Source: Bacteroidales bacterium
Lineage (GTDB): Bacteria; Bacteroidota; Bacteroidia; Bacteroidales; JAAYUG01
Direction of reading: 5' to 3'
Assembly (NCBI GenBank): GCA_012517825.1
Contig: JAAYUG010000131.1
Span: 1-34,064 of the forward strand
Length of the DNA stretch: 34,064 bases
The translations under genes and the position numbers were made by a program. Of this stretch, positions 9,152 through 16,589 are shown piece by piece. How positions within the stretch are numbered: position 1 is the first letter of the stretch; each line of letters starts with the position of its first letter. The notes below the pieces were generated by a model that was not told the DNA's origin, ran no database searches, and worked only from the letters and a program-made list of their open reading frames with translations.

Positions 9152-11047
9152 ATGGATAAAAACACAGTTATAGGACTTATTTTAATCGGTCTTATTTTCA
9201 TAGTTTTCAGCATCATTAATAAACCGTCGAAGGAAGAGATGGAAGCGGCCCGGCACAGGGCTGATTCCATTGCCGCCTTACAGCAGGCTCAGCAGGAAGA
9301 AAGAGCAAAGGCTTTTCAGGCCGATTCCCTTCTGAAAGCTTCATCGCCGGAGTTGATCAAGGAGCAGGCAGTGGAACGGCAGGAAAAATTCGGCCCTTTT
9401 GCCTCTGCCACTGAAGGGACACCGGAATTCATCACACTGGAAAACGACCTGATACGGTTGGTAATATCCACCAAAGGAGCGCGTCCATACTCCGTTCAGA
9501 TAAAAAAATACCGCCGGTACGATTCCCTGCCGCTGGTGCTTTTCGACGGGGATTCCACCGTATTTTCCCTCGGTTTTTTTGCCCAGAACCGTAAAGTATC
9601 AACCCAGGAACTGATCTTTACCCCGCAGGTAAACCAACGGACATTCCTTGCCACTAAAGATTCCGTTGTGCTTCCTCTGAGGGTAAGCATTGGCGAAAAC
9701 AAGTACCTTGAATATGTTTACTCCCTGAAACCCGGGTCCTACAGGGTCAATCTGGATGTAAAGACCGTCGGCCTTCAGGATGTGATTGCCCAGAATATCA
9801 ATTCGCTGGATCTCGAATGGCAGGCCTACATACCTCAGCTTGAAAAAGGCCGGCAGAATGAAGATAGTTATACGACCATTTTCTACAAATATGCCGGAGG
9901 TGATGTAGAAAACCTGAATCCCCGGTCAAAAAAGGGGGAAAACACGGCCGAACTCAACGTAAAAGTTAAGTGGGTGGCCTTTAAACAGCAGTTCTTTGCT
10001 TCCGTTCTTATTGCCGATGAAAGTTTTGCCAACGGACAGGTAACTTCGGTGCATATTCCCGAACCAAGCCCTTATCTGAGAAAGTTTTCAGCAGTTCTGG
10101 GAGTACCCTATAACCCCAATGCCGACAATACCATTGGCATGTCGTTTTATTTCGGGCCCAATCACTTTACCACACTGAAAAAAGAAGGAGACGACCTTCA
10201 GGAACTGGTGATTCTCGGAAAATGGATTGTTAAATGGATCAACCAGTTTGTGATTATTCCCATTTTCAATTTTCTGAACCGGTTTATATCGAACTACGGC
10301 ATCATTATCCTGATTCTGACCATCATTATCAAGACGGCTTTACTGCCTCTCACCTACCGCAGTTATCTTTCCATGGCCAAAATGCGGGTGCTGAAGCCGA
10401 TGATTGATGAAATCAATGCCAGAATTCCCAAGGAAAAAGCCATGGAACGCCAGCAGGCCACCATGAACCTTTACAAAAAGGTTGGAGTCAATCCTATGGG
10501 AGGATGCCTGCCGATGTTGCTTCAGTTCCCGATTCTCTTTGCCATGTTCCGGTTCTTCCCTACCTCTTTCGAATTGCGCCAGCAAGGCTTCCTGTGGGCT
10601 GATGACCTATCGACCTATGACTCCATTATCAGCTGGTCGGCTCATATTCCCATTCTCAGCAGCATTTACGGCAACCACGTCAGCCTCTTCACCATCCTGA
10701 TGACGGTCACCACGATCATGTCCATCAAGATGAACAACCAGACATCAGCCTCTTCGACGCAATTGCCCGGCATGCAGACCATGATGTACATCATGCCCGT
10801 TATGTTTATGTTCTTCCTGAATAACTTCTCTGCTGCCCTTACCTATTATTATTTCCTCACCAACGTTATCACATTCGGGCAGAACTACCTGTTCAAAAAG
10901 ATGATCAATGAAGAGGAACTTCTGGCAAAACTCAACGAGAACAAGAAAAAGCCGGTGAAAAAGTCACGGTTTCAGATGGCACTGGAGGAGGCTGCCAAAC
11001 GTCAGCAGGCGGGCAAGCAAATTTCCACCGGAAGGAAAAAGAAATAA
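9152..11047 (+). CDS. yidC: Membrane protein insertase YidC
   Basis: YidC inserts and folds inner-membrane proteins, alone or with SecYEG. The 631-residue protein has the long Gram-negative layout. Residues 5-25 form the first membrane segment (VIGLILIGLIFIVFSII). A large periplasmic beta domain runs to about residue 350. The conserved core follows, with segments near 370-400 (YGIIILILTIIIKTALLPL) and around MGGCLPMLLQFPILFAMF, and two closing segments near MYIMPVMFMFFLNNFSAAL and the following YYYFLTNVITF. The Arg of LTYRSYLSMAKMR matches the functionally important positive charge in the hydrophilic groove. The tail is Lys-rich, as expected for ribosome contact. It is the last gene of the group and is followed by a very strong terminator. 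Confidence 0.97.
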   Translation: MDKNTVIGLILIGLIFIVFSIINKPSKEEMEAARHRADSIAALQQAQQEERAKAFQADSLLKASSPELIKEQAVERQEKFGPFASATEGTPEFITLENDLIRLVISTKGARPYSVQIKKYRRYDSLPLVLFDGDSTVFSLGFFAQNRKVSTQELIFTPQVNQRTFLATKDSVVLPLRVSIGENKYLEYVYSLKPGSYRVNLDVKTVGLQDVIAQNINSLDLEWQAYIPQLEKGRQNEDSYTTIFYKYAGGDVENLNPRSKKGENTAELNVKVKWVAFKQQFFASVLIADESFANGQVTSVHIPEPSPYLRKFSAVLGVPYNPNADNTIGMSFYFGPNHFTTLKKEGDDLQELVILGKWIVKWINQFVIIPIFNFLNRFISNYGIIILILTIIIKTALLPLTYRSYLSMAKMRVLKPMIDEINARIPKEKAMERQQATMNLYKKVGVNPMGGCLPMLLQFPILFAMFRFFPTSFELRQQGFLWADDLSTYDSIISWSAHIPILSSIYGNHVSLFTILMTVTTIMSIKMNNQTSASSTQLPGMQTMMYIMPVMFMFFLNNFSAALTYYYFLTNVITFGQNYLFKKMINEEELLAKLNENKKKPVKKSRFQMALEEAAKRQQAGKQISTGRKKK

Positions 11048-11083
11048 GCCTCTGACCGAAGCTCCAGATTCCTGAAACAGATA

Positions 11084-11133
11084 ACGAAGAAACGGTTGGT
11101 GCTTGGCACCAACCGTTTCTTCGTTCGTTTTTT
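11084..11133 (+). terminator. Strong rho-independent terminator after yidC
   Basis: A perfect 19-bp inverted repeat (11084-11102 with 11106-11124) closes on a three-base loop TTG and is followed by TCG and a run of six T residues. The minus-strand copy lacks a T run, so it chiefly stops transcripts coming from yidC. It ends a few bases before the stop codon of convergent ribH. Confidence 0.85.
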
Positions 11134-11139
11134 CGCCAA

Positions 11140-11634
11140 CTATACCTTCAGGTTTTTTTTAACCGCCAGCATTTTCAATGCTGTTATAGCGGCCTCATCT
11201 CCCTTGTTCCCGTGCTTTCCTCCGGCGCGGTCGAGAGCCTGCCGGAGGTTCAGTGTGGTCAATACCCCGAAGACAAAGGGAATTTTGTACCGGAGATTCA
11301 GTTCGGTAATGCCCTGCGTTACACCCTGGCAGATATAGGTAAAATGCGGTGTTTCTCCCTGAATAACGCATCCAAGGCAGATCACCGCATCGGCTTTCCC
11401 CGCATCAGCGAGCCAGGCAGCTCCCAGGGGAAGTTCAAAACTCCCGGGAACATGAATGACCTGAATATCCTCTTTTGAAGCCCCGCAGCGAATCAGGGTA
11501 TTTACCGCACCTTCAAGAAGTTTACCTGTTACTTCCTGATTCCACTCAGCAACCACAATACCAAACCGGTATCCCTTTGCCTCCGGCAAAGGTCCGGTTC
11601 CGAAATCGGAAAGATTTTTTCCTGCAGTGGCCAT
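11140..11634 (-). CDS. ribH: 6,7-dimethyl-8-ribityllumazine synthase
   Basis: RibH condenses the pyrimidinedione and dihydroxybutanone phosphate branches of riboflavin synthesis to lumazine, usually as a 60-subunit shell. The 164-residue sequence has the family signatures FGIVVAEWNQEVTGKLLEGA, VHVPGSFELPLGA-like VIHVPGSFELPLGAAW, CLGCVIQGETPHFTYI with the catalytic His in that segment, and PFVFGVLTT. It follows the TPR gene on the same strand with 27 bases between, so the two are likely one transcript. No other rib gene is nearby. Confidence 0.97.
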   Translation of the reverse strand: MATAGKNLSDFGTGPLPEAKGYRFGIVVAEWNQEVTGKLLEGAVNTLIRCGASKEDIQVIHVPGSFELPLGAAWLADAGKADAVICLGCVIQGETPHFTYICQGVTQGITELNLRYKIPFVFGVLTTLNLRQALDRAGGKHGNKGDEAAITALKMLAVKKNLKV

Positions 11635-11661
11635 TGGATGCTGTGTTCCGCCAAAAACGGA

Positions 11662-12357
11662 TTATTGCTCCATTTTTGCTTTTACACGGGCAATATACTT
11701 ATCGATTGTATTGCTTTCGTTCGACTGGGGAAATTCCTTTTTGATCCGTTCGTAAATAGCCAGCGCGTCCTTGTTTTTGCCCTGCATTTCATATATCTGG
11801 GCGGTTTTCATCAGATATACAGGGGTAGTTAGCTGGTTGGGCGAAACACCGGCCGCTTTGGTATAATACTGCACGGCATCTTCGTATTCTTCTTTCTCGC
11901 TGTAGGCATCTCCCAGGGCACCGTATGCCATGCTCCGGATCATTTCGCTCTTCGTTTTAAATTTTTTCAGATAGCGGATTGCTTCGTCAAAATCGCCCAT
12001 ATGCAGATACGACAATCCGGCATAATATTTTGACAAACGGGCTGACTTCGTAAAACTATAATTATCAATTATATCAAGAAATCCAAGATGGTTGCCGTCG
12101 CCTTCCAGGGCCAACCGGAATGAATCCTGGGCGAAATAATCCTGCGCAACGTACATTTCTCTCTGAGCTTCCGCTTCCCTCGGCTGAAGGACAAACCGCC
12201 GGAGAGCCATATACGCTGCCGCCACTCCCAGAATGACCAGGGCAATAGTTGTCAGCAGTTTCTGGTTTTGCTCAATGAATTTCTCTGTCCGTGTCAGCGC
12301 TGTATCGACCGTTTCAACACCCTTTGGTGCATTGTCTTCCTTTTTTACCTTGACCAT
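11662..12357 (-). CDS. Membrane-anchored tetratricopeptide repeat protein
   Basis: A 231-residue protein with a short cytoplasmic N-terminus and one membrane segment near residues 38-55 (LLTTIALVILGVAAAYMAL). The remainder is helical with TPR units, for example around YAGLSYLHMGDFDEAIRYLKK, AYGALGDAYSEKEEYEDAVQYY and IYEMQGKNKDALAIYERIKK. The design resembles YfgM-type proteins, which act as periplasmic scaffolds near the Sec translocon, but that role is an inference here. It precedes ribH on the minus strand and diverges from recF, an arrangement that recurs in Bacteroidales. A good promoter lies at 12391-12421. Confidence 0.85.
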   Translation of the reverse strand: MVKVKKEDNAPKGVETVDTALTRTEKFIEQNQKLLTTIALVILGVAAAYMALRRFVLQPREAEAQREMYVAQDYFAQDSFRLALEGDGNHLGFLDIIDNYSFTKSARLSKYYAGLSYLHMGDFDEAIRYLKKFKTKSEMIRSMAYGALGDAYSEKEEYEDAVQYYTKAAGVSPNQLTTPVYLMKTAQIYEMQGKNKDALAIYERIKKEFPQSNESNTIDKYIARVKAKMEQ

Positions 12358-12390
12358 AGAAAATGTTTTTTCAGTTTTTTAAGGCAACCG

Positions 12391-12421
12391 CAAAAGTATA
12401 TTTTTTAACCCGTTTGGCGAA
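12391..12421 (-). promoter_or_regulatory. Promoter for the TPR-ribH pair
   Basis: On the minus strand TACTTTTG (12391-12398) matches TAnnTTTG exactly, and TTCG (12418-12421) sits 19 bases upstream at the -33 position. Transcription would start about 25 bases before the TPR start codon. Confidence 0.6.
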
Positions 12422-12474
12422 ATTTTTTCCGCACAATGATACAAATTTTCAGAAGACAGTTTGATGAGGTTTGC

Positions 12475-12482
12475 TACCTTTG
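12475..12482 (+). promoter_or_regulatory. -7 element upstream of recF
   Basis: TACCTTTG is an exact TAnnTTTG match ending 17 bases before ATG 12500. It lies inside the longest open frame, which supports choosing 12500 and not 12461 as the recF start. Confidence 0.6.
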
Positions 12483-12499
12483 CATCAGAGAAGGTTCAT

Positions 12500-13624
12500 A
12501 TGCATCTGCAACGCTTATCACTGGTCAATTTCAAAAATTTCAGGGAGGCCTCTGCCGAATTCAGTCCCAAGATCAATATAATTACAGGACAGAACGGCGT
12601 TGGCAAGACCAATCTTCTGGATGCCATTCATTATCTCTGCATGACCAAGAGCTACTTCAATCCGGTCGACACCCAGAACATACGGCACGGCGAAGAGTTT
12701 ATGCTGATAGAAGGATGGTTTGAAAGGGAAGGTGCTGAAGAATACATAACCTGCGGAGTAAAACGCCACCAGAAAAAACAGTTCAGGCGCAACAGGAAAG
12801 AATATCAGAAACTCTCGGAACATATAGGATTTCTTCCGGTGGTAATAGTTACACCCGAGGATTCGGCCCTGATCAGGGAAGGGAGTGATGAACGCCGCCG
12901 TTTTATGAATGCCGTTATCGCACAATATGACCAGGCCTACCTCGACGACCTGATCACTTACAACCACATTCTTACCCAGCGGAATGCCCTTCTGAAACAG
13001 ATGTCCACCAAAGTCCCAGCCCGCTATGAGGAGGTGGAAGTATGGGATATGACGCTCATTCCTGCCGGACAGCGAATATTCGAAAAAAGAAAACAGTTTG
13101 TCAGCGAACTCGTGCCGGTATTTCAGAAGTATTACAGCACGATTTCATTTGACCGGGAGCAGGTTCGCCTGAGTTACCATTCCCATCTGTCGGATGGAAA
13201 TTTCGGCGATCTCCTGCGCCAGAACTTTGAAAAAGATGTGATTCTGCAGTACACAACCATCGGAATTCACAAGGACGACCTGCTGCTTGACCTTGATGAC
13301 CATATGTTGAGAAGGTTTGGTTCGCAGGGCCAGCAAAAAACCTTTCTGGTTGCCCTCAAGCTGGCCGAATCGGACTTTATACGCCAGTGGAACGGTCAAC
13401 AGCCCATTTTGCTTCTGGACGACATTTTCGATAAATTCGATGACGACAGGGTGCAGAAAATCATCCATCTGGCAGCCGACGACCATTTTGGTCAGATCTT
13501 CATTGCCGACACCAACCGGAACAGGATACGAACGTTTATTAACGAAACCAGAAGCAATTACCGTATCTTTGAGATCAGCGACCAGAGTATCCATCTTATT
13601 GAATCATCGGATGAGGCGAAGTGA
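12500..13624 (+). CDS. recF: DNA replication and repair protein RecF
   Basis: RecF is an SMC-like ATPase that, with RecO and RecR, loads RecA at single-strand gaps. The protein is 374 residues from ATG 12500. It opens MHLQRLSLVNFKNF, as RecF proteins do. The Walker A motif GQNGVGKTN is at residues 30-38. The ABC-type signature lies in GSQGQQKTFLVALKLAE, and Walker B in PILLLDDIFDKFD. The Walker B aspartates and the following D-loop are intact. It overlaps the start of dciA by 14 bases. It is divergent from the TPR-ribH pair and not next to dnaA or dnaN. Confidence 0.96.
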   Translation: MHLQRLSLVNFKNFREASAEFSPKINIITGQNGVGKTNLLDAIHYLCMTKSYFNPVDTQNIRHGEEFMLIEGWFEREGAEEYITCGVKRHQKKQFRRNRKEYQKLSEHIGFLPVVIVTPEDSALIREGSDERRRFMNAVIAQYDQAYLDDLITYNHILTQRNALLKQMSTKVPARYEEVEVWDMTLIPAGQRIFEKRKQFVSELVPVFQKYYSTISFDREQVRLSYHSHLSDGNFGDLLRQNFEKDVILQYTTIGIHKDDLLLDLDDHMLRRFGSQGQQKTFLVALKLAESDFIRQWNGQQPILLLDDIFDKFDDDRVQKIIHLAADDHFGQIFIADTNRNRIRTFINETRSNYRIFEISDQSIHLIESSDEAK

Positions 13625-13901
13625 AACACAGCATATCGGCCAGATACTGGAAGACATTCTGTCGGAATTTCAGATCGGGAGGAAGATGAAAGAAGCCCGG
13701 ATTCTGAATGCGTGGGATGAGGTGGTGGGGTCTTACGTACGTTCCCATACGGTCAAAACCTATATCCGCAACCGGATTCTTTTTGTGGAATTTGACTCGG
13801 CCGTTATACGCAACGAGGTTTTCATGATGAGGGAACAACTGACATCCCGGCTGAATGATGCCGCCGGGGGTCATGTTATCGAAAAAATTGTGTTCAGGTG
13901 A
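13611..13901 (+). CDS. dciA: DciA-like protein (DUF721)
   Basis: A 96-residue DUF721 protein. DciA is the ancestral bacterial factor that helps load the replicative helicase DnaB where DnaC/DnaI is absent. The sequence has the family core ILNAWDEVVGSYVRSHT, then a beta-strand segment NRILFVEFDSAVIRNEVFM and a closing Arg/Asn-rich helix. ATG 13611 is inside the end of recF; the frame is open further upstream, but only because it runs antiparallel in phase through recF, and a start there would give no family similarity. The stop overlaps the start of tilS. The order recF-dciA supports the identification. Confidence 0.88.
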   Translation: MRRSETQHIGQILEDILSEFQIGRKMKEARILNAWDEVVGSYVRSHTVKTYIRNRILFVEFDSAVIRNEVFMMREQLTSRLNDAAGGHVIEKIVFR

Positions 13902-15265
13902 AAACGATGCACGCCTCAAAACCGGAAGACCAGTTTACTGAGCGGCTGAAGGCTTTTGCCGAAGAGAACCGTTTCTTCACAAGCCATTCGAAAGTGCTTC
14001 TGGCCGTGAGCGGAGGAATTGATTCGATGGTCATGGCCCATGCCATGCATTGTCTGGGGAGGGTCCAGGGAATTGCCCACTGCAATTTTCAGTTGCGTGG
14101 CAAAGAATCAGATGATGATGAGGCATTTGTCAGAGAATGGGCCAACCAACACGGGATTCCCTTTCACCTTCAACGTTTCGAAACGGAACGCCATGCACTT
14201 CTGCAGGGAATTTCCCTGCAAATGGCAGCACGTGAACTGCGTTACGGATGGTTTAAAGAGCTGTGCAGGCAGTATGGTTATACGCAGGTTGCCATGGCCC
14301 ATCACCTGGATGACCAGGCCGAAACCTTTTTTATCAACCTGGCCCGGGGCTCAGGCATTAAAGGCCTGGCAGGAATGCCCGCCATGCAGGACGTATTCAT
14401 CCGTCCTCTTCTTTTTACCAACAGAGCCGAAATTGAAGAATATGCCAGGCGCAACGGCATAAGCTGGAGGGAAGACTCTTCCAATCCAACCGAAAAGTAT
14501 TTGCGGAACAAAATACGTCACCGCCTGATCCCCCTGTTCGAATCCATCTATCCCGGTGCCACTGAAAACCTGCTCCAGGCTATGAAAAAGCTTGGAAACA
14601 GCTACCAGATCTGTTCCCGACGACTTGGGGAGTTCATAAACGACGTTGCTGACATTGAAAAAGGGATGACCCGCATCAGCATATCCCGGCTGAACCAGTG
14701 GCCCGACGCCAAAAATCTGCTCACGGAATACCTGGCTCCCTTCCATTTTCATCCCGATATAATTGATGCGGTTTACGCAAATCTGAACGCACAATCAGGA
14801 AAGACCTTCTGCTCATCATCCCACAGGATCACCAAGGACCGGGAAAACCTGTACATAGAGAAAATACAGGAACCTGCCGACGAAGAATACGAAATTGAAG
14901 AAGGAATTCGCTCGCTGACATTCCCCGTGAATATGAAAATCATTTCCTTCCCCAGACCGCGCGGGTATCTTCTGCCTGATTCTCCTCTGGTGGCTTCACT
15001 CGATTACGATAAAATTCAGTTTCCGCTGGTCTTGAGGAAATGGAAAACCGGTGATGCTTTTATTCCACTGGGAATGAAAGGAAGAAAAAAAATCAGCGAC
15101 TTTTTTACCGATAAAAAGATACCTGTTCCGTTAAAAAAGCGAATCTGGCTCCTGACCTCAGCGGGCGAAATTGTCTGGGTCATCGGGTATCGCATCGATC
15201 ATCGCTACCGGATAACTGAAAAAACCAGGAACATCCTGTACATTGAATATTTCCCTCCCGAATAA
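13898..15265 (+). CDS. tilS: tRNA(Ile)-lysidine synthetase
   Basis: TilS attaches lysine to C34 of the CAU anticodon of tRNA-Ile2 using ATP, so the tRNA reads AUA as isoleucine. The 455-residue protein has the PP-loop SGGIDSM at residues 38-44, followed by the family segments VAMAHHLDDQAETF and RPLLFTNRAEIEEYARR. A linker and the C-terminal TilS domain (FIPLGMKGRKKISDFF) follow. The start is GTG 13898, sharing four bases (GTGA) with the dciA stop. ATG 13907 is an alternative that would remove three residues and the overlap. It is the last gene of the recF-dciA-tilS run. Confidence 0.95.
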   Translation: MKTMHASKPEDQFTERLKAFAEENRFFTSHSKVLLAVSGGIDSMVMAHAMHCLGRVQGIAHCNFQLRGKESDDDEAFVREWANQHGIPFHLQRFETERHALLQGISLQMAARELRYGWFKELCRQYGYTQVAMAHHLDDQAETFFINLARGSGIKGLAGMPAMQDVFIRPLLFTNRAEIEEYARRNGISWREDSSNPTEKYLRNKIRHRLIPLFESIYPGATENLLQAMKKLGNSYQICSRRLGEFINDVADIEKGMTRISISRLNQWPDAKNLLTEYLAPFHFHPDIIDAVYANLNAQSGKTFCSSSHRITKDRENLYIEKIQEPADEEYEIEEGIRSLTFPVNMKIISFPRPRGYLLPDSPLVASLDYDKIQFPLVLRKWKTGDAFIPLGMKGRKKISDFFTDKKIPVPLKKRIWLLTSAGEIVWVIGYRIDHRYRITEKTRNILYIEYFPPE

Positions 15266-15310
15266 AGATGATCTATATCACCTTTTCACAGAACAAAGAT
15301 CATTTTTTTC
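15264..15310 (+). terminator. Weak terminator candidate after tilS
   Basis: AAAGATGATC (15264-15273) can pair with GATCATTTTT (15298-15307, one G-U pair) across a long 24-base loop, and the T run continues to 15309. It overlaps the tilS stop codon. The loop is long, so efficiency is doubtful. Confidence 0.4.
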
Positions 15311-15358
15311 ATTAGCAAAACTCAACAGCAAAACGGTAACCAATATATGAATTACCCG

Positions 15359-15366
15359 TACATTTG
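15359..15366 (+). promoter_or_regulatory. -7 element for a possible small RNA
   Basis: TACATTTG matches TAnnTTTG exactly and lies inside the small palindrome GTACATTTGTAC. There is no TTTG at the -33 position. If used, a transcript from about 15373 would end at the terminator near 15560. Confidence 0.35.
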
Positions 15367-15372
15367 TACAGA

Positions 15373-15560
15373 CAAATTACCGGTCATTGAGGGTTTGCAG
15401 GAAGCGATAAGGGTTATCATGGTTGGATGCTTCGTTGCAGAAAGAGAAACAGGTTTTTTTCATAGGCTTTAGTATTAGTTGTTTAGGGTAAAGGTTAATG
15501 CTGGTAGTTTGATTTAGGGTTGATGAAAGGTGCCGGAATTTTTTCCGGCACCTTTTTCTT
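15373..15560 (+). ncRNA. Candidate small RNA of about 190 nt
   Basis: The segment begins just after TACATTTG and ends in a strong terminator. It has no plus-strand reading frame of note. Its 5' part can fold: GCAGGAAGC near 15396 pairs imperfectly with GCTTCGTTGC ending near 15439, enclosing a hairpin GATAA-GGG-TTATC. The 3' part is G/U/A-rich, with two imperfect TTTAGGGT repeats. I do not recognise a known RNA family. The alternative is that the minus strand is the transcribed one, see the small ORF at 15377-15463. Confidence 0.3.
15377..15463 (-). CDS. Possible 28-residue small protein or decayed gene start
   Basis: ATG AAA AAA ACC opens a frame encoding MKKTCFSFCNEASN and continuing to NDR at the stop. 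Its codons (AAC, GAC, CTG, ACC) resemble those of neighbouring genes. The upstream minus-strand sequence is C/A-rich and unstructured near the start codon, like a Bacteroidota mRNA leader, and TAATTTTG at 15603-15610 could be its -7 element. It could be a real small protein, a leader peptide, or the remaining 5' end of a lost gene. No homology can be claimed. Confidence 0.25.
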   Translation of the reverse strand: MKKTCFSFCNEASNHDNPYRFLQTLNDR

Positions 15561-15563
15561 TTT
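15526..15563 (+). terminator. Strong rho-independent terminator with no gene directly upstream
   Basis: AAAGGTGCCGGAA (15526-15538) pairs perfectly with TTCCGGCACCTTT (15543-15555) around a TTTT loop, and the plus strand continues TTCTTTTTG. The minus strand has no T run after the stem. It lies 260 bases beyond the tilS stop, too far for an ordinary tilS terminator. Confidence 0.75.
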
Positions 15564-15650
15564 GTTCTGATGCAACAGATGGTGACACACATCATCCAAT
15601 GTCAAAATTAACATCACTCTTTTTTAGGGAACATTCTAAAAGCGGCGACG

Positions 15651-15658
15651 TATCTTTA
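15651..15658 (+). promoter_or_regulatory. -7 element for the periplasmic TPR gene
   Basis: TATCTTTA (seven of eight bases of TAnnTTTG) ends 23 bases before ATG 15682. No clear -33 box. Confidence 0.45.
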
Positions 15659-15681
15659 TCTAGAAATTAAAACCTACCATT

Positions 15682-16287
15682 ATGAAAACCTGCCTGATCC
15701 TTTCACTTTTTCTGGTTCCGCTGGCACTTTTTGCGCAGCCTTCCGAGTCGACCCAGCAGAGAGCTCCTGTATATGAGGCCAATAATACCGCTTCCGTGCA
15801 GATTGCACCGGATTATTACAGCATGGTGCTGATGCAGGCAGAACAAGCAGCTCAGAAAGAACAGTACAGCAAGGCGATTAAACTACTGAAAGAATATATC
15901 AGTGCGAATGATACCTCAGCGACCCTGTGCACAAAGCTTGCCATATTGTATCTTGAAAACGGACAATATGTAAAATCCCTCAAGGCGGCGAGCCACGCGT
16001 CAGAGCTAAATCCTTCCGATCCGCGGAATTTCAATATTATGGGAATCACGCTGTTCTACCTGGGGAATTATGAACAGGCGCTGAATGCCTATACCAGGGC
16101 CATTGCCCTGAATCCATCCTTTGCGGTTGCCTATTATAACAGAGGCCTGCTCCGGTACGAAATCAATGATAAAAATGGGGCTTATTCCGATTTAATGAAA
16201 GCCCGGGAACTCAACTTTGAAGGTATTGACAGCATCATAGGCGAACTGTTTGCTTATCGCAGCAAAAAAGAAAAGGATAATCAGTAA
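15682..16287 (+). CDS. Secreted tetratricopeptide repeat protein
   Basis: A 201-residue protein with a classical signal peptide (MKTCLILSLFLVPLALFAQ, cleavage expected after Ala18), so it is exported to the periplasm. The mature part holds about four TPR units from residue 55 on, for example AEQAAQKEQYSKAIKLLKEY, KLAILYLENGQYVKSLKAAS, IMGITLFYLGNYEQALNAYT and YNRGLLRYEINDKNGAYSDL. TPR arrays serve protein-protein contact, and no enzyme domain is present. It has its own promoter and is followed by a repeat-rich spacer, so it seems monocistronic. Its partner cannot be named from sequence. Confidence 0.85.
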   Translation: MKTCLILSLFLVPLALFAQPSESTQQRAPVYEANNTASVQIAPDYYSMVLMQAEQAAQKEQYSKAIKLLKEYISANDTSATLCTKLAILYLENGQYVKSLKAASHASELNPSDPRNFNIMGITLFYLGNYEQALNAYTRAIALNPSFAVAYYNRGLLRYEINDKNGAYSDLMKARELNFEGIDSIIGELFAYRSKKEKDNQ

Positions 16288-16589
16288 TTCTTGCTTTTCC
16301 AAGCTGTACAGACAAAATCCAAAGGGGTGATATTATAAAACAGCCAATAATGCCACCCCTTCAGGGCTCCTGTTTATCTTCTCTATCTTGATTCTACTAT
16401 AATGTCGCCCTTTCAGGGCTGATGTTATTTTTGAAATTTGGTTCTGAAGATTTTTTTTCGCGGGAAAGGCAAAAAAACCTTCGCTTTCTGCCGGAATGTT
16501 GGAATTACAGGCAAAGTAAAGCCCGCATAAAGGCCTGTGCGCGGATGCGGGCAAAAGATGTATATTAGCAGGCAACAAAATCTGCTGAT
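16288..16589. other. 302-base spacer with dispersed repeats
   Basis: The spacer between the TPR gene and the M14 peptidase gene holds three units of the CCCC(T)GAAGG repeat family and is otherwise unremarkable. Its last 60 bases are GC-richer and carry TATATTAG (16561-16568), a weak -7 candidate for the peptidase gene. Confidence 0.5.
16319..16420. repeat. Cluster of three CCC(T)GAAGGGG-type repeats
   Basis: One partial unit (AAAGGGGTGATATTATAA, from about 16321) is in the plus orientation. Two units, ATAATGCCACCCCTTCAGGG (from 16347) and ATAATGTCGCCCTTTCAGGG (from 16399), are inverted and differ at three positions. The two inverted units start 52 bases apart, close to the 54-base spacing at 3044-3120. 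Confidence 0.6.

Larger units (their letters stand above)
15266..15681. other. 416-base interval with signals but no ordinary gene
   Basis: Between tilS and the periplasmic TPR gene there is no normal-size gene. The interval holds a tilS terminator candidate, a TACATTTG element (15359-15366), a strong hairpin terminator (15526-15563), a 28-codon open frame on the minus strand (15377-15463), a minus-strand TAATTTTG (15603-15610) and the promoter of the next gene (15651-15658). Confidence 0.6.

Noticed and set aside
13317-13610. An upstream extension of the dciA frame.
   Set aside because: It overlaps recF in another frame, and DUF721 similarity begins only after ATG 13611.
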